Below, in pieces: positions 43,675-56,348 of a DNA stretch of 64,000 bases; position 1 is the stretch's first letter; each line of letters starts with the position of its first letter. Below the pieces are notes generated by a model. It was given only the letters and a program-made list of their open reading frames with translations, searched no databases and was not told the DNA's origin. This DNA is from Agrilutibacter niabensis (GTDB lineage Bacteria; Pseudomonadota; Gammaproteobacteria; Xanthomonadales; Xanthomonadaceae): assembly GCF_042657165.1 (NCBI RefSeq), contig NZ_JBHSNJ010000012.1, positions 1,426,001-1,490,000 of the forward strand, read 5' to 3'. A program made the translations under genes and the position numbers.

Positions 43675-45557
43675 TCAGCCGCGCGCGGCCGCCAGCACGA
43701 CGCCATCCGTGACCAGTCGCACCGCGGTTGCGACCTCGCCATCGAGGGCCCGGTCGCGGGCCAGGAACGGTATGCGTTCGCGGATCGCCGCATGCGCGCG
43801 GGCGACCGCGTTGCCCGGATGGAACGCGTCCGAATTCGCTAGCTCCGAACGCAGTCCCTCCACCTCGGCGAGGTAGCCCTGGCGGTCGTCGCTACCTGCA
43901 GCCGGTCCACCCGCCACCTTCGCGGCAAGACCCTCTGCATCGGCGCGCGCCGCCAACGAACGCGCGGCGTTGATCATGTCGCGGCGCAGGTCCAGCGCCT
44001 GCGCGGCGGTATACAACTCAAGCGCGAGCACCTTGCCCAGATCGTCCGCCATCGAAAGCACGTGGCGTGCCTCGTTGGCGCCCATCGAGACGTGGTCCTC
44101 GGCGTTCGCGCTGGTCGGGATCGAATACACCGACGCCGGCATCGCGCGCGTGGCGAGATCGTTGACGATCGCCGCGGCCGTGTACTGCACGATCATGAAG
44201 CCGGATTCGGTGCCGTCCTCGTTGCCAATCAGGAAGCCTGGCAGGCCGTCGCTGGTCGCGCTGTCGACGAGCTTGTTGAGGCGGCGCTCGGAGATGCTCG
44301 CCAGCACGGGAATCGCGGCCTTGACGTAACTCATCGCCAGCGCCAGCGGCATGCCGTGGAAGTGGCCGGCCGAGATCACCTGCTGCTCCACGTGCTCGGC
44401 CTTCGCGTCGGGGAAGACGATCGGGTTGTCGGTCAGCGCGTTGAGTTCGATGTCGAGCACGCGCGCGGCCTGCGCCAGTGCATCGCGCACGGCGCCGTGC
44501 ACCTGCGGGATGCAGCGCAGCGAATAGCTGTCCTGCGGCTGGTGCTTCTTGCCGCCGCGGAACGGCCGGAAGCGGCGGTAGAACTTCTCGCGGCCGTGGC
44601 GCTGGGTGAACGGCACCCAGTCCCAGCCGATGTCGAAACGCAGCTGCTGCGATTCCGGCGTATCCCAGCTTTCCGGCTGCCACGGGCGAAAGCGCGGAAC
44701 CAGGTGGTAGGCGATGTCGCTCAGCGTGGAACCTTCCAGCAGGCGGCGCAGGTTGGCAGCCGTCTCGACCTGGCCCGGATGCGGGCGCAGCGCATGCACT
44801 TCCTCGGCGAATGCGCCGAGCCGGCCGGCGAAGGCATCGATCGTCATGGCGGCGGCCAGGTCCGCCGTTTCCACCATAGCTTCGAGTTTCGCCAACGCAA
44901 GCACACCCGTCGCCAGCATCTGCGCGGTGCCGTTGTTGAGGGCGAGGCCTTCCTTGTACGACAGTTTCACCGCCTGCAGGCCGGCGTTCGCGAGCGCTTC
45001 AGCACCCGGCAACCGCTCGCCCTGGTAGAACGCTTCACCGCCGCCCAGCAACACGATCGCGAGATGCGACAGCGGCGCAAGGTCGCCACTGGCACCCACC
45101 GAACCCAGTTGCGGTACCACCGGCACCACGCCGGCGTTGAGCATCGCCGTCAGCGCCTGCAGGATCTCCACGCGGATGCCCGAATGCCCCCGCATCAGCG
45201 TGTTGATGCGGATGCACAGCATGGCGCGCACCACTTCCGGCGCGAACGCCTCGCCGACGCAGACGGCGTGGGTGACGATCAGGTTGCGCTGCAGTTCCTC
45301 ATGCAGCGTTTCCTCGCCCTGCCCCGCTCCTGGCAACTGGTCGCGCAGGCGATGGGCGCCGAGCAGCTTGTCGGCATTGCTGCCGAAACCCGTGTTGACA
45401 CCGTAGATCGGCTCTTCGCGGCGCGCCTGTTCGGCAAGGAAGTCGGCGGCACGCTGCACCGCGGGCAACTGGTCGGAAGCCAGTTCCACGGTGGCGCCAT
45501 GCGCGACCGCGACCAGCTGCGCCCGCGTCAACGAACGGCCATCAAGACGGATCGACT

Positions 45558-45561
<4 letters not shown>
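43675..45561 (-). CDS. extended histidine ammonia-lyase-like (MIO) enzyme
   Basis: 628 residues, over 100 longer than ordinary HutH. The autocatalytic MIO triad is Ala157-Ser158-Gly159 (GSVGASGDLAPLSH). YGVNTGFGS and LQRNLIVTHAV (His98 at the residue that selects histidine in HutH) point to histidine as substrate, giving urocanate and ammonia. Two insertions make it long: about 285-340, rich in Trp, Phe, Arg and Lys, before QDSYSLRC; and about 540-580 near the C-terminus. The usual NQED segment reads NAEDHVSM. No hutU, hutI or hutG is nearby. Instead it overlaps hisS by four bases, downstream of it. Another aromatic amino acid is possible as substrate. Confidence 0.8.
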
Positions 45562-46958
<1,397 letters not shown>

Positions 46959-47136
46959 GCGGTGCTCCAGTATCTGGTTGGGCCCCGGAGACGCGATCCC
47001 GGGAAGGCTTCGGGAGGTCGCGGCTTACGGAAGGCGTGTCCGTGAATGCGAGTATTCCGGCGCTGATGCGCGGCCTCACAGTTTAACTGGCGTCGGACCC
47101 GCAGGCGGCGGATTCGCGATCATGGCATCTGACCAC

Positions 47137-47165
47137 TTGCCCGAAAGAAAGGGCGCCTTTAGAAT
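47137..47165 (+). promoter_or_regulatory. promoter of tRNA-Pro
   Basis: TTGCCC (47137-47142) and TAGAAT (47160-47165) at exact 17-bp spacing, with the tRNA 5' end 15 bases downstream. Confidence 0.75.
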
Positions 47166-47180
47166 GCCGGGCTCTGCCGT

Positions 47181-47257
47181 CGGGGTGTAGCTCAGCCTGG
47201 TAGAGCGCTACGTTCGGGACGTAGAAGTCGCAGGTTCAAATCCTGTCTCCCCGACCA
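47181..47257 (+). tRNA. tRNA-Pro (anticodon CGG)
   Basis: 77 bases with encoded CCA. The acceptor arms CGGGG and CCCCG pair. The D-arm is GCTC/GAGC, the anticodon stem CTACG/CGTAG encloses the loop TTCGGGA (anticodon CGG, reading CCG), and the T-arm is GCAGG-TTCAAAT-CCTGT (closed by a G-U pair). Confidence 0.97.
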
Positions 47258-47277
47258 AAAATTCAGGCTTTACGACC

Positions 47278-47300
47278 AAACCGCCGCAAGGCGGTTTTTT
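47278..47300 (+). terminator. intrinsic terminator after tRNA-Pro
   Basis: Stem AAACCGCC / GGCGGTTT (47278-47285 with 47290-47297), tetraloop GCAA, followed by TTT. Confidence 0.92.
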
Positions 47301-47364
47301 CGTGCCTGCGGCATGGCGATCGTTGCGGCGGCATTGCAAGCACCGCGGTGCAAGGGCGAGGAGA

Positions 47365-48648
47365 TCAGGGATCCAGGAGGTCCGGATGGCGGACCTGCCC
47401 CGCTCCGCGCACGACGAAACGTTCGATCGTCAGGGATTCCAGCCCCATCGGGCCGTATGCGTGCAGGCGGGTGGTGGAAATGCCGATCTCCGCCCCCAGG
47501 CCGAGTTCGCCGCCATCGTTGAAGCGCGAGGACGCGTTCACCATCACCGCGGAACTGCGGGTTCCGCGGACGAACGCCTCGGCCGCCGTTGCGTTTTCGC
47601 TGACGATGACCTCGGTGTGGCCGGATCCGTGGCGGCCGATATGGGCGAGCGCCTCCCCGAGGCTGTCGACCACGCGCACGGCGATGATCAGGTCCAGGTA
47701 CTCGGCGTCGTAGTCGGCTTCCGTGGCGGGCCTGAGCGAGGCGTCGTACTGCCGCGTGCGTTCGCAGCCGCGCGCCTCCACCCCGCGCCCTCGAAGGGCT
47801 GCCAGCGCACCGGGGAGGAAGGCATCGGCGACGTCGCGGTGCACGAGCAGCGTCTCCAGCGCATTGCACACGCCCGGGCGCGAGGCCTTGCCGTCCAGCA
47901 GCAGGCGGGCAGCCAGCGCGCGATCGGCCGACGCGTCGACGTACAGGTGGCACACCCCCTTGTAGTGCTTGATCACCGGGACACGCGCGTGTTCGGTGAC
48001 GAAGCGGATCAGGCTCTCGCCCCCGCGCGGGATGGCCAGGTCGATCAGGTCCGCGAGTTGCAGCAACTCCAGCACGTGTTCGCGCGCGGTGTCCTCGATC
48101 AGGACCAGCGCCGCCTCCGGCAGGCCGCACTCGCGCAGGGCGCGGTGCAGGCTGGCGGCGATGGCGCGGTTGCTCGCCAGCGCCTCGGAACCGCCGCGCA
48201 GGATCACCGCGTTGCCGGCCTTGAGGCACAGCGCGGCGGCATCGGCGGTCACGTTGGGACGGGCCTCGTAGATCATCGCGATCACGCCCAGCGGCACGCG
48301 TACCCGTTCGATCTGCAGGCCGTTGGGGCGGACGCTGCTGCGCGTCACCTGTCCGACCGGGTCGGGCAACGCCGCGATCTCGCGCAGTGCGGCGACGATG
48401 CCGGCGATGCGGCGTTCGTCCAGGCTCAGGCGATCCAGCATGGCGCCCGCCGTTCCCGCCGTGCGGGCACGCTGTACGTCGTCGGCATTGGCCGCCAGGA
48501 TCGCGGCGCGGTCGGCTTCGACGGCGGCGGCCATGGCCTCCACGAGCGCCTGCCGCTGTTCCGATCCGGAGGCGGCCATGATGTCGGCGGCCGCGCGGGC
48601 GCGCAGGGCGAGCCCGCGGACGTAACCGGAAGGCGCTGCGGCGTTCAT
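47365..48648 (-). CDS. proA: glutamate-5-semialdehyde dehydrogenase (gamma-glutamyl phosphate reductase)
   Basis: 427-residue NADPH-dependent reductase of proline synthesis. Visible are the dinucleotide part (PLGVIAMIYEARPN, NAVILRGGSEA), and the catalytic cysteine in RPGVCNALETLL. Its start overlaps the proB stop by four bases. It is the last gene of the arg-pro operon and converges on tRNA-Pro. Confidence 0.95.
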   Translation of the reverse strand: MNAAAPSGYVRGLALRARAAADIMAASGSEQRQALVEAMAAAVEADRAAILAANADDVQRARTAGTAGAMLDRLSLDERRIAGIVAALREIAALPDPVGQVTRSSVRPNGLQIERVRVPLGVIAMIYEARPNVTADAAALCLKAGNAVILRGGSEALASNRAIAASLHRALRECGLPEAALVLIEDTAREHVLELLQLADLIDLAIPRGGESLIRFVTEHARVPVIKHYKGVCHLYVDASADRALAARLLLDGKASRPGVCNALETLLVHRDVADAFLPGALAALRGRGVEARGCERTRQYDASLRPATEADYDAEYLDLIIAVRVVDSLGEALAHIGRHGSGHTEVIVSENATAAEAFVRGTRSSAVMVNASSRFNDGGELGLGAEIGISTTRLHAYGPMGLESLTIERFVVRGAGQVRHPDLLDP

Positions 48649-49793
48649 GCCATGGCTTCCTGCGGAAGCACGACGAGATCGTCGCGGTGGATCACTGCTT
48701 CGCCGTAGCGGTAGCCGAGGATGGATTCGATGTCGCGGCTGTGGCGGCCGACGATCCGGCGCAGATCGGTGGAGTTGTACTGCACGAGCCCGCGCGCAAT
48801 GACGCGATGGCCGGCATCGCCGTCCAGGCGAATTTCGACAAGATCGCCTCGCCCGAACTCACCCTCCACCGCCACGACGCCACCCGGCAGCAGGGAGGCG
48901 CCCTGGGTGCCCAGGGCCCGCGCCGCGCCCGCATCCACCCGCACCGCGTGCAGGCCGGTCGGCGCATGGCGCAGCCACAGCTTGCGTGCGATCAGGCGGT
49001 CGCCGTGGGCGTCGATGAGCGTGCCGTACAGGCGTCCCTCCGCAAGCGCGGCCACGGTTCCCGCATCGCGGCCGCAGAACAGCACGGTGGCGATACTGGC
49101 GGCCGCCGCCTTGCCCGCCGCCTCGAGTTTGGTGCGCATGCCACCCGTGCCCAGCGCTCCGGCGTCGCCCTCTGCCATGCGGGTGATGGCGGGCGTGATC
49201 GCTGAGACGCGGGGGACGGGCCGCGCGTGCGGATCCTTCACCGGATGCCCGCTGTAGAGACCCTCGATGTCGGTGGCGACCAGCAGCAGGTCGGCCTCCA
49301 CCAGCGCCGCCACGACGGCGGCAAGATTGTCGTTGTCGCCCAGCTTCAACTCGTCGACGGCGACCGTATCGTTCTCGTTGATCACCGGCACCACGTCGAG
49401 CCGCAGCAACTCTCGCAGCGTGGCGCGCGCATTGAGGTAGCGACGGCGGTTGCGCAGGTCGTCATGGCTGAGCAGCACCTGCGCCACGGGCACCTCGAAC
49501 AACCGCTGCCACAGGCCGATCACATGGGTCTGGCCCAGTGCGGCAAGCGCCTGTCGCTGGGTGAGGCCCGCGGCCTCGGTGTGCAATACCCCACGTCCGG
49601 CCGCGACCGCCCCTGATGACACGATCACGACTTCCCTGCCTTGCGCGCGTGCCTGTGTAACGAAGTCAGCCAGCCCCCTGGCGAAGCGATCGGAGAGGCC
49701 ACCGCTGTCGGCGGCCAACAGGCTGCTGCCGACTTTCAACACCGCGCGCTTCCACGACGGCAGCGCCTGCTCTTCGAACGCGTGAGTACTCAT
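48645..49793 (-). CDS. proB: glutamate 5-kinase
   Basis: 382 residues. Amino acid kinase domain (VLKVGSSLLA, IVSSGAVAAGRGVL, PVINENDTVAVDELKLGDND, LLLVATDIEGLY, GTGGMRTKLEAAGKA) and C-terminal PUA domain (about 285-380, GASLLPGGVVAVEGEFGRGD). It phosphorylates glutamate and is normally feedback-inhibited by proline. Its start overlaps argH by four bases. Confidence 0.95.
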   Translation of the reverse strand: MSTHAFEEQALPSWKRAVLKVGSSLLAADSGGLSDRFARGLADFVTQARAQGREVVIVSSGAVAAGRGVLHTEAAGLTQRQALAALGQTHVIGLWQRLFEVPVAQVLLSHDDLRNRRRYLNARATLRELLRLDVVPVINENDTVAVDELKLGDNDNLAAVVAALVEADLLLVATDIEGLYSGHPVKDPHARPVPRVSAITPAITRMAEGDAGALGTGGMRTKLEAAGKAAAASIATVLFCGRDAGTVAALAEGRLYGTLIDAHGDRLIARKLWLRHAPTGLHAVRVDAGAARALGTQGASLLPGGVVAVEGEFGRGDLVEIRLDGDAGHRVIARGLVQYNSTDLRRIVGRHSRDIESILGYRYGEAVIHRDDLVVLPQEAMA

Positions 49794-51079
49794 CCCAAGG
49801 CGTCCAGGCGCTGTCGCAACGCGGCCAGGCGCAGGTCGGCGGCCGCGCCCGGGGAAACACGCGCGGCGAGGCTGGCCTCGGGATCGCCCTGCTGCCAGCG
49901 CGCCGGATCGGCGGCCTGCTTGTAGGCATCGCGGAACGGCATGCCCTGGCGGGCAAGATCGACGGCGAGATCGGTCGCGTACATCGAGGGATCGAGCGCG
50001 GAACGCATGGCATCCGGTTTCCACTCGAGATTGCGCAGCAGGTCAGGCAGCAGTTCCAGCGCCCCCAGGCCGCGGCCGAAGGCGTGGAAGATCGCGCCCT
50101 TGGAAAACTGCAGGTCGCGGTGGTAACCCGATGGCAGTGACAGCAACTGTTCGACTTCGGTGCGTGCGGCGGCCGCGGCGGAGTAGCTGGCGCGCATGAG
50201 TTCGATCACGTCAGGGTTGCGCTTGTTCGGCATGATCGAACTGCCGGTGGTGTATTCGGCCGGCAATGCGACGAAACCAAATTCGGCGCTGGTGAACAGG
50301 CTGAGGTCCCAGGCCAGCCGGCGCAGGTCGAGCAGCGCCGAGGACAATGCTTCGATCGCTGCCATCTCGAACTTGCCGCGCGAGAGCTGCGCGTAGGCCG
50401 CGGACACCTGCATGCGCCCGAACCCGAGCGCCTGCGTGGTGTGGTCGCGCGCCAGCGGCAGGTTGACGCCGTAGCCGGCGGCGCTGCCGAGCGGGTTCGC
50501 GTCGACCCACGCCAGCGTCTGCCGCGCGCGCAGCGCATCGTCGATGAAGCCTTCCGCCCAGGCCGCCCACCACATGCCGGCCGACGACACGACCGCGCGC
50601 TGCAGGTGGGTGTAGCCCGGCAGCGGCAACGTGCGTTCGGCGTCGGCGCGGGCGAGCGCGACGTCGGCGGACTCGCGGCACAACGCGGCGACGCGGGCGA
50701 GCCGGTCCTTCAACCACAGCCGCGTGGCGACCAGGATCTGGTCGTTGCGGCTGCGGCCGGTGTGGATCCTGCGGCCGGCATCGCCGAGGCGTTCGACCAG
50801 CCGTGCCTCGATCGCGGAGTGGCCGTCCTCGTACTGTTCGTCGAGCACGAACAATCCGCGGCGGAAATCGTCGGCCAGCGCCGCCAGTTCGCCCGTGAGC
50901 GCGTCGAGCTCCTCTCCGCTAAGGATGCCGATCTGCTGCAGGCCTTCGGCGTGCGCGCGGCTGGCCTGGATGTCGAACAGGAAGAACTCGCGATCGAGGA
51001 TCACGTCCTCGCCGGCGAGGAACTTCTGGATGCGGGCATCGACCTTGACGCCGGGTTTTTGCCAGAGCAGATCGGACAT
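49790..51079 (-). CDS. argH: argininosuccinate lyase
   Basis: 429 residues of the fumarase/aspartase superfamily. It splits argininosuccinate to arginine and fumarate. The signature GSSIMPNKRNPDVIEL holds the catalytic serine. HTGRSRNDQ and GYTHLQRA are also present. It starts 24 bp after argC. Confidence 0.95.
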   Translation of the reverse strand: MSDLLWQKPGVKVDARIQKFLAGEDVILDREFFLFDIQASRAHAEGLQQIGILSGEELDALTGELAALADDFRRGLFVLDEQYEDGHSAIEARLVERLGDAGRRIHTGRSRNDQILVATRLWLKDRLARVAALCRESADVALARADAERTLPLPGYTHLQRAVVSSAGMWWAAWAEGFIDDALRARQTLAWVDANPLGSAAGYGVNLPLARDHTTQALGFGRMQVSAAYAQLSRGKFEMAAIEALSSALLDLRRLAWDLSLFTSAEFGFVALPAEYTTGSSIMPNKRNPDVIELMRASYSAAAAARTEVEQLLSLPSGYHRDLQFSKGAIFHAFGRGLGALELLPDLLRNLEWKPDAMRSALDPSMYATDLAVDLARQGMPFRDAYKQAADPARWQQGDPEASLAARVSPGAAADLRLAALRQRLDALG

Positions 51080-51103
51080 GGGGCTTCCTTTACAGCGCGA
51101 TTC

Positions 51104-52040
<937 letters not shown>

Positions 52041-52048
<8 letters not shown>

Positions 52049-52655
52049 TGCGATGCATCTCCAGCTTGTGCTGCAGGGCGCGCTTCACCGCCGGCCACTC
52101 GCCATCGATGATCGAGAACACGACGGTATCGCGCGGACTGCCGTCGCCATGGCGGCGATGGTTGCGAAGGACACCGTCCTGCTTGGCGCCAAGCCGCGCG
52201 ATCGCCGCGCGCGAGGCATGGTTGAACCAGCTGGTTTCGAAGGCGACGGCAATGCAGCCAAGGGTTTCGAAGGCGTGCCCGAGCAGCAACAGCTTGGCTT
52301 CGGTATTCAGTCCGGTGCGTTGGACTCCCTTGGCGTACCACGTGTAGCCGATGCTCAGCCTGGGCACCGCCGGATCCAGGTCGTAGTAGCGGGTGGAACC
52401 GACGATGGCGCCGTTCGCATCGCGCACGACGAACGACAACGCGCTTCCGGATGCCTGCATGTCCAGGGCTGCGTCGATATAGGCCTCCACCGTCTCCGGC
52501 GAGGGCGTACTGGTGTACCACAGGCGCCACAGCTCGCCGTCCTGCACGGCGGCGCGCAGGCCGTCGGCGTGCGCGGCCCCCAGGGGCTCCAGCGCGACGT
52601 GTTCGCCACGCAACTGCGGCACGGTGGTCCACTGCGGGGAAAAAACGTTCGTCAT
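52041..52655 (-). CDS. GNAT acetyltransferase inside the arg operon
   Basis: 204-residue RimJ/RimL-like GNAT protein. The N-terminal half has the subgroup's loop (LRGEHVALEPLGAAHADGLR). The acetyl-CoA site region is GVQRTGLNTEAKLLLLGHAFETLG, followed by FETSWFNHASRAAIARLGAKQDG. It sits between argAB and argC with tight junctions, so it is co-expressed with arginine genes, but the fused argAB already supplies N-acetylglutamate synthase. Substrate unknown; a protein N-terminus or small amine is possible. Confidence 0.85.
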
Positions 52656-52658
52656 GCC

Positions 52659-53984
52659 TCAGTCCTTCAGCGTCGCCGGCCGCTCGCGGCACAACTCGAC
52701 GCAACGACTGACTTCATCGAAACCGTCCAGCCCGTACCAGAACACCTTCCACTTATCGAGTTTGTAACAGCCGTCGGATTCGGCGTAGTAGAACGGGTTG
52801 ACGGGGTTGCCGTGGCGCGAGCGCCAGAACAGCCGCGGGTTGTTGTCGCGCATCACCTGCCACACCGCGCGCCCCAGGCCTTCGCCCTGCGCTTCGTCGA
52901 GGACGGCGAACTTGTCGAGGTAGGTATAGCCCTCCTCGTCGGTGAGGATCACGGCCGCCCGGTAGTTCTCGCTCACACAGGCGTGGAGCAGGTTCGTGCG
53001 CTCGAAATAGTCTGGCAGCAGCTTGCGACCGAACGCGGATTCGATCAGCTCCCGGAGACGTGGCAGGTCGAGTTCATCCCACGAGCTGGCCTGGAGCACG
53101 CGTTCGCCGCGCCGCACCAGCGTGCCGGAGCCCTTGTGGGTGAACAATTCCTTCGCCAACTCCGCGGGCTTGGTGATCGAAACCGAGGAGGCGAGCGGTA
53201 GCTTGTCGAGCAGGTCCTTGATCTGCTCGATCTTCACCCGCATGCCGCCGTTGATCCACGGCTGCTGGATTAGATGGTCGTACTCGGTCGACAGGTTTAT
53301 CGAATCGATGACGTTGCCGTCGTTGTCGAGCAGGCCGCCGGTGCCGGTGAGGAACACGATCTTGTAGGGCTGCAGCAACTGCACCAGCTCGTTGGCGGCG
53401 AAGTCGGCGTTGATGTTGAGGATCTGGCCGCCGGGCGTTTCGCCGAGGCTGGCGATCACCGGGATCGAACCCGCCTGCAGGCTGGCCTGGATCGGCGCGA
53501 GATGGACCTTCCTGACTTCGCCAACGAGCCCGTAGGAATCGCGATCGAGGTAATCGGCCTCGAACACGCCCGAGACGATGGAAGTCGCGCGCGCATCGTT
53601 GGCCTGCAGCGCCTCCACCAGCTTGAGGTTCTGCGCCAGGAACACCCGCCGCACGATCGCCAGCGCTTCCGGCGACGTGACGCGCAGGCCGTTGATGGTC
53701 TGCTTCTCGATGCCGGCGGCGGCGAGTTCCGCGTCGAGTTGCGGTCCGGCGCCGTGGATGACGATCGGCGTCAGGCCCACGTCCTGGAGGAAGGCGAGCG
53801 AGGATGTCAGCGCCTCGAGGTCGTCGCGCAGCACGGCGCCTCCGACCTTGACGACGGCGAAGCGCGCCGCATCCAGCTGCGAGAAGCGCTTGATGTACTG
53901 CGAGATCTCCTTCGCGCTGGCCATGCTGGACAGCAGGCGCAGGATGGTCTGGCGGGTCTGGATGTCGTGGACTGAAGTCATCAT
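52659..53984 (-). CDS. argAB: fused N-acetylglutamate kinase / N-acetylglutamate synthase
   Basis: 441 residues, matching the xanthomonad bifunctional NAGS-K. The N-terminal amino acid kinase domain (about 30-290) shows VVKVGGAVLRDD, VIHGAGPQLDAELAAAG and FLTGTGGLLDNDG. The C-terminal GNAT domain (about 295-441) has the CoA loop LDEAQGEGLGRAVWQVM and FYYAESDGCYKLDKW. One protein therefore does the first two steps of arginine synthesis and is the expected point of arginine feedback. Two adjacent ATGs (53984, 53981) are possible; the first overlaps the argE' stop. Confidence 0.94.
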   Translation of the reverse strand: MMTSVHDIQTRQTILRLLSSMASAKEISQYIKRFSQLDAARFAVVKVGGAVLRDDLEALTSSLAFLQDVGLTPIVIHGAGPQLDAELAAAGIEKQTINGLRVTSPEALAIVRRVFLAQNLKLVEALQANDARATSIVSGVFEADYLDRDSYGLVGEVRKVHLAPIQASLQAGSIPVIASLGETPGGQILNINADFAANELVQLLQPYKIVFLTGTGGLLDNDGNVIDSINLSTEYDHLIQQPWINGGMRVKIEQIKDLLDKLPLASSVSITKPAELAKELFTHKGSGTLVRRGERVLQASSWDELDLPRLRELIESAFGRKLLPDYFERTNLLHACVSENYRAAVILTDEEGYTYLDKFAVLDEAQGEGLGRAVWQVMRDNNPRLFWRSRHGNPVNPFYYAESDGCYKLDKWKVFWYGLDGFDEVSRCVELCRERPATLKD

Positions 53985-55081
53985 TGCAGGATGCGGCTCA
54001 CTGAATCGGTATAGCTCTGCAGCTGGTCGAGTGCGACCCATTCGTCGGCGGTATGTGCCTGGGCGATGTCGCCAGGTCCGTAGACGAACGCCACCAGCCC
54101 GGCGGCGGAGAACAGCGAGGCTTCGGTCCAGAAGTCCACCGCATTGCCGATCGGGAGCTGCAGTGCGTCGGCAAGGTCGCGCGCCTGCAGGCGACGCTCT
54201 TCCGCGCTAGCCACGTCGCCACTGGGCAGCGAGGGACCGTGGAATGTTTCCTGGTAGGACTCGATCGCCGCCGAGCCGTGCAGCGAACGGAAGTGCGCGT
54301 GCAATGCGTCGATCGGCATCGAAGGCAACGGCCGGAACCCGAAACGTACCTCGGCACTCGGCGCGATCATGTTCGCCTTGATCCCACCTTCTACGCGGCC
54401 CAGGTTGAAGCGCAGTCCGGTGAGCCCACCGAAACGCTGGTGCGATTGCGACTCGACGAATTCCAGCGCGCCGTTGCCCCAGCGCATCACGTTGTGCAAC
54501 GCGCTGGTGTGCAGGGCATCGACACCCGAGGCATGGCCGGCGTGGCCGCGGAACTTCACCAGCACCGAACTGATGCCGCGATGCGCAAGCACGGCTTCGC
54601 AGCGGGTCGGCTCGGCCACGATGGCTTCGCGGAATCCATGATTCCTGCCCAGGAACGAGGCGATGCAGCGCGCATCGTTGGCTTCCTCGTCGGTGCTGAA
54701 GAGGAAGGCAGCGTCGCCCGTGGTCTGCGCTGCAGCGGCGATCAGACCCGCGGCCGCGCCCTTGATGTCGCAGGCGCCCAGGCCGATGGCGCGGTCGCTG
54801 GTCACGCGCAGCTTGAGCGGATTCGACGACCAGGCTTCCGACGACGGCACCGTGTCGAGGTGGACATTGAACAGGCGCGTGGGATTGCCGCGCACGGCCA
54901 GCAGCGAGACCGCACCGGCGCCGTGGTCGGTGACTTCGACGTTGAAGCCGGCGAGCTGCGAGCGCAGGTAGTCGAAGATGCCGCCCGTGCCGATCTCACG
55001 CGGAGGGTTGCGGGTGTCGAAGGACACCAGGGCTTCGAGGTGTTTGAGGACTTGATCGAGCATGGTCATCTCTGTGGTCAT
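53981..55081 (-). CDS. argE': M20 deacetylase, acetylcitrulline/acetylornithine type
   Basis: 366-residue M20 metallopeptidase-family deacetylase. Metal ligands are visible in FNVHLDTVP, ACDIKGAAAG, STDEEANDARC and VAEPTRCE, with HRG and GHAGHAS in the dimerisation part. Because the carbamoyltransferase next door is the acetylornithine type, the substrate should be N-acetylcitrulline, giving citrulline for ArgG; this is known for Xanthomonas ArgE'. Three in-frame ATGs lie within seven codons; the third has the best-placed GAG ribosome-binding site. Confidence 0.9.
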   Translation of the reverse strand: MTTEMTMLDQVLKHLEALVSFDTRNPPREIGTGGIFDYLRSQLAGFNVEVTDHGAGAVSLLAVRGNPTRLFNVHLDTVPSSEAWSSNPLKLRVTSDRAIGLGACDIKGAAAGLIAAAAQTTGDAAFLFSTDEEANDARCIASFLGRNHGFREAIVAEPTRCEAVLAHRGISSVLVKFRGHAGHASGVDALHTSALHNVMRWGNGALEFVESQSHQRFGGLTGLRFNLGRVEGGIKANMIAPSAEVRFGFRPLPSMPIDALHAHFRSLHGSAAIESYQETFHGPSLPSGDVASAEERRLQARDLADALQLPIGNAVDFWTEASLFSAAGLVAFVYGPGDIAQAHTADEWVALDQLQSYTDSVSRILQ

Positions 55082-55095
55082 TCCGGGCTGATGCG

Positions 55096-55119
55096 GCCTG
55101 CGACCCTGGGGTTGCAGGC
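55096..55119 (-). other. hairpin between argG and argE'
   Basis: GCCTGC (55096-55101) pairs with GCAGGC (55114-55119), with further ACC/GGT pairs inside. No T-run. It may stabilise or process the arg mRNA. Confidence 0.45.
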
Positions 55120-55138
55120 TCCATTCCGCCCGGCATGC

Positions 55139-56335
55139 TCAGTTGCGGTTGACCTCGGCCCAGAGCGTGCTGCTCATGCCGAAGAGCTTGATGAAGCCTT
55201 CGGCTTCGGCCACGCCCCAGTCCGCCGCCTGCGCGTAGGTCGCGCCCTTGGCGTTGAGGATGTGCTTCGACTCGATCGCGACCGCGCTGACGGTGCCGCC
55301 CTGCGTTTCCAGAACGACCTCACCGGTCACGGTGGACTGGCTCGACGCCAGGAAGGCTTCCAGGTCGGTCTTCAGCGGATCGTGGAAGAAGCCCTCGTAC
55401 ACCAGTTCCACCCACTTGCGCGCGACCTCGGGCTTGAAGCGGTTCTGCTGCTTGCTCAGCACGGCTTCTTCCAGCGCACGATGCGCGGTGAGCAGCGCAA
55501 TGAGGCCCGGGGCTTCGAAGATGATCCGGCCCTTGAGGCCGATGGTGGTGTCGCCGGTATAGATGCCGCGACCCACGCCGTATTGCGCGAACAGGCCATT
55601 GAGCCGGGCGAGCAGCGTGTGGCCTTCGATCTTCTCGCCGTCGAGCGTCACCGCCTCGCCGTCGACGAAGCCCAGCTTCACCTGCAGCGCCTGCGCCGGC
55701 CATTCCGCGCGCGGCTTGCACCAGCCCCGCGCGCCCTCGCCCGGCGCCTGCCAGCGGTCGATCTCGCCGCCGGACATGGTCAGGCCCAGCAGGTTCTCGT
55801 TGATCGTGTAGGCCTTCTGCTTGGCACGCACGCCGAAGCCGCGCTCCTCGAGATACTTCTGCTCGTAGGCGCGGACTTCTGTGTGCTCCTTCTGGATTTC
55901 CCGGATCGGCGCGACGATCTCGTAGTCGCCCAGCGCCTTGACTGCCAGGTCGAAACGCACCTGGTCGTTGCCCATGCCGGTGCAGCCGTGCGCGATCGCC
56001 TTCGTGCCCAGCTCGTCGCAGCGCTTCAGCGCGGCGTCGACGATCAGGTAGCGGTCCGACACCAGCAGCGGGTACTGGCCCTGGTAGCCCTCGCCCGCCC
56101 ACACGAATGGCTTGACGAAGCCCTCCCAGATCGCGGGGCCACCGTCGACGGTGACGTGCGAGGCGACGCCCAGTTCCGCGGCGCGCTGCTCGATGAAGGC
56201 GCGCTCCTCGGCATCCACGCCGCCGGTATCGGCGAACACGGTGTGCACGTTCCAGCCGCGTTCCTGCAGGTAGGGGACGCAGAAGCTGGTGTCGAGTCCG
56301 CCGGAAAAGGCGAGGACGATGTCTTTGTTGGTCAT
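55139..56335 (-). CDS. argG: argininosuccinate synthase
   Basis: 398 residues. The ATP pyrophosphatase loop is LAFSGGLDTSFCVPYL; also AHGCTGMGNDQVRFD and the citrulline/aspartate-binding SDRYLIVDAALK. It joins citrulline and aspartate with ATP. Second gene of the arg operon, with a REP-like palindrome between it and argF'. Confidence 0.95.
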   Translation of the reverse strand: MTNKDIVLAFSGGLDTSFCVPYLQERGWNVHTVFADTGGVDAEERAFIEQRAAELGVASHVTVDGGPAIWEGFVKPFVWAGEGYQGQYPLLVSDRYLIVDAALKRCDELGTKAIAHGCTGMGNDQVRFDLAVKALGDYEIVAPIREIQKEHTEVRAYEQKYLEERGFGVRAKQKAYTINENLLGLTMSGGEIDRWQAPGEGARGWCKPRAEWPAQALQVKLGFVDGEAVTLDGEKIEGHTLLARLNGLFAQYGVGRGIYTGDTTIGLKGRIIFEAPGLIALLTAHRALEEAVLSKQQNRFKPEVARKWVELVYEGFFHDPLKTDLEAFLASSQSTVTGEVVLETQGGTVSAVAIESKHILNAKGATYAQAADWGVAEAEGFIKLFGMSSTLWAEVNRN

Positions 56336-56348
56336 TTGCTTGTTTCTC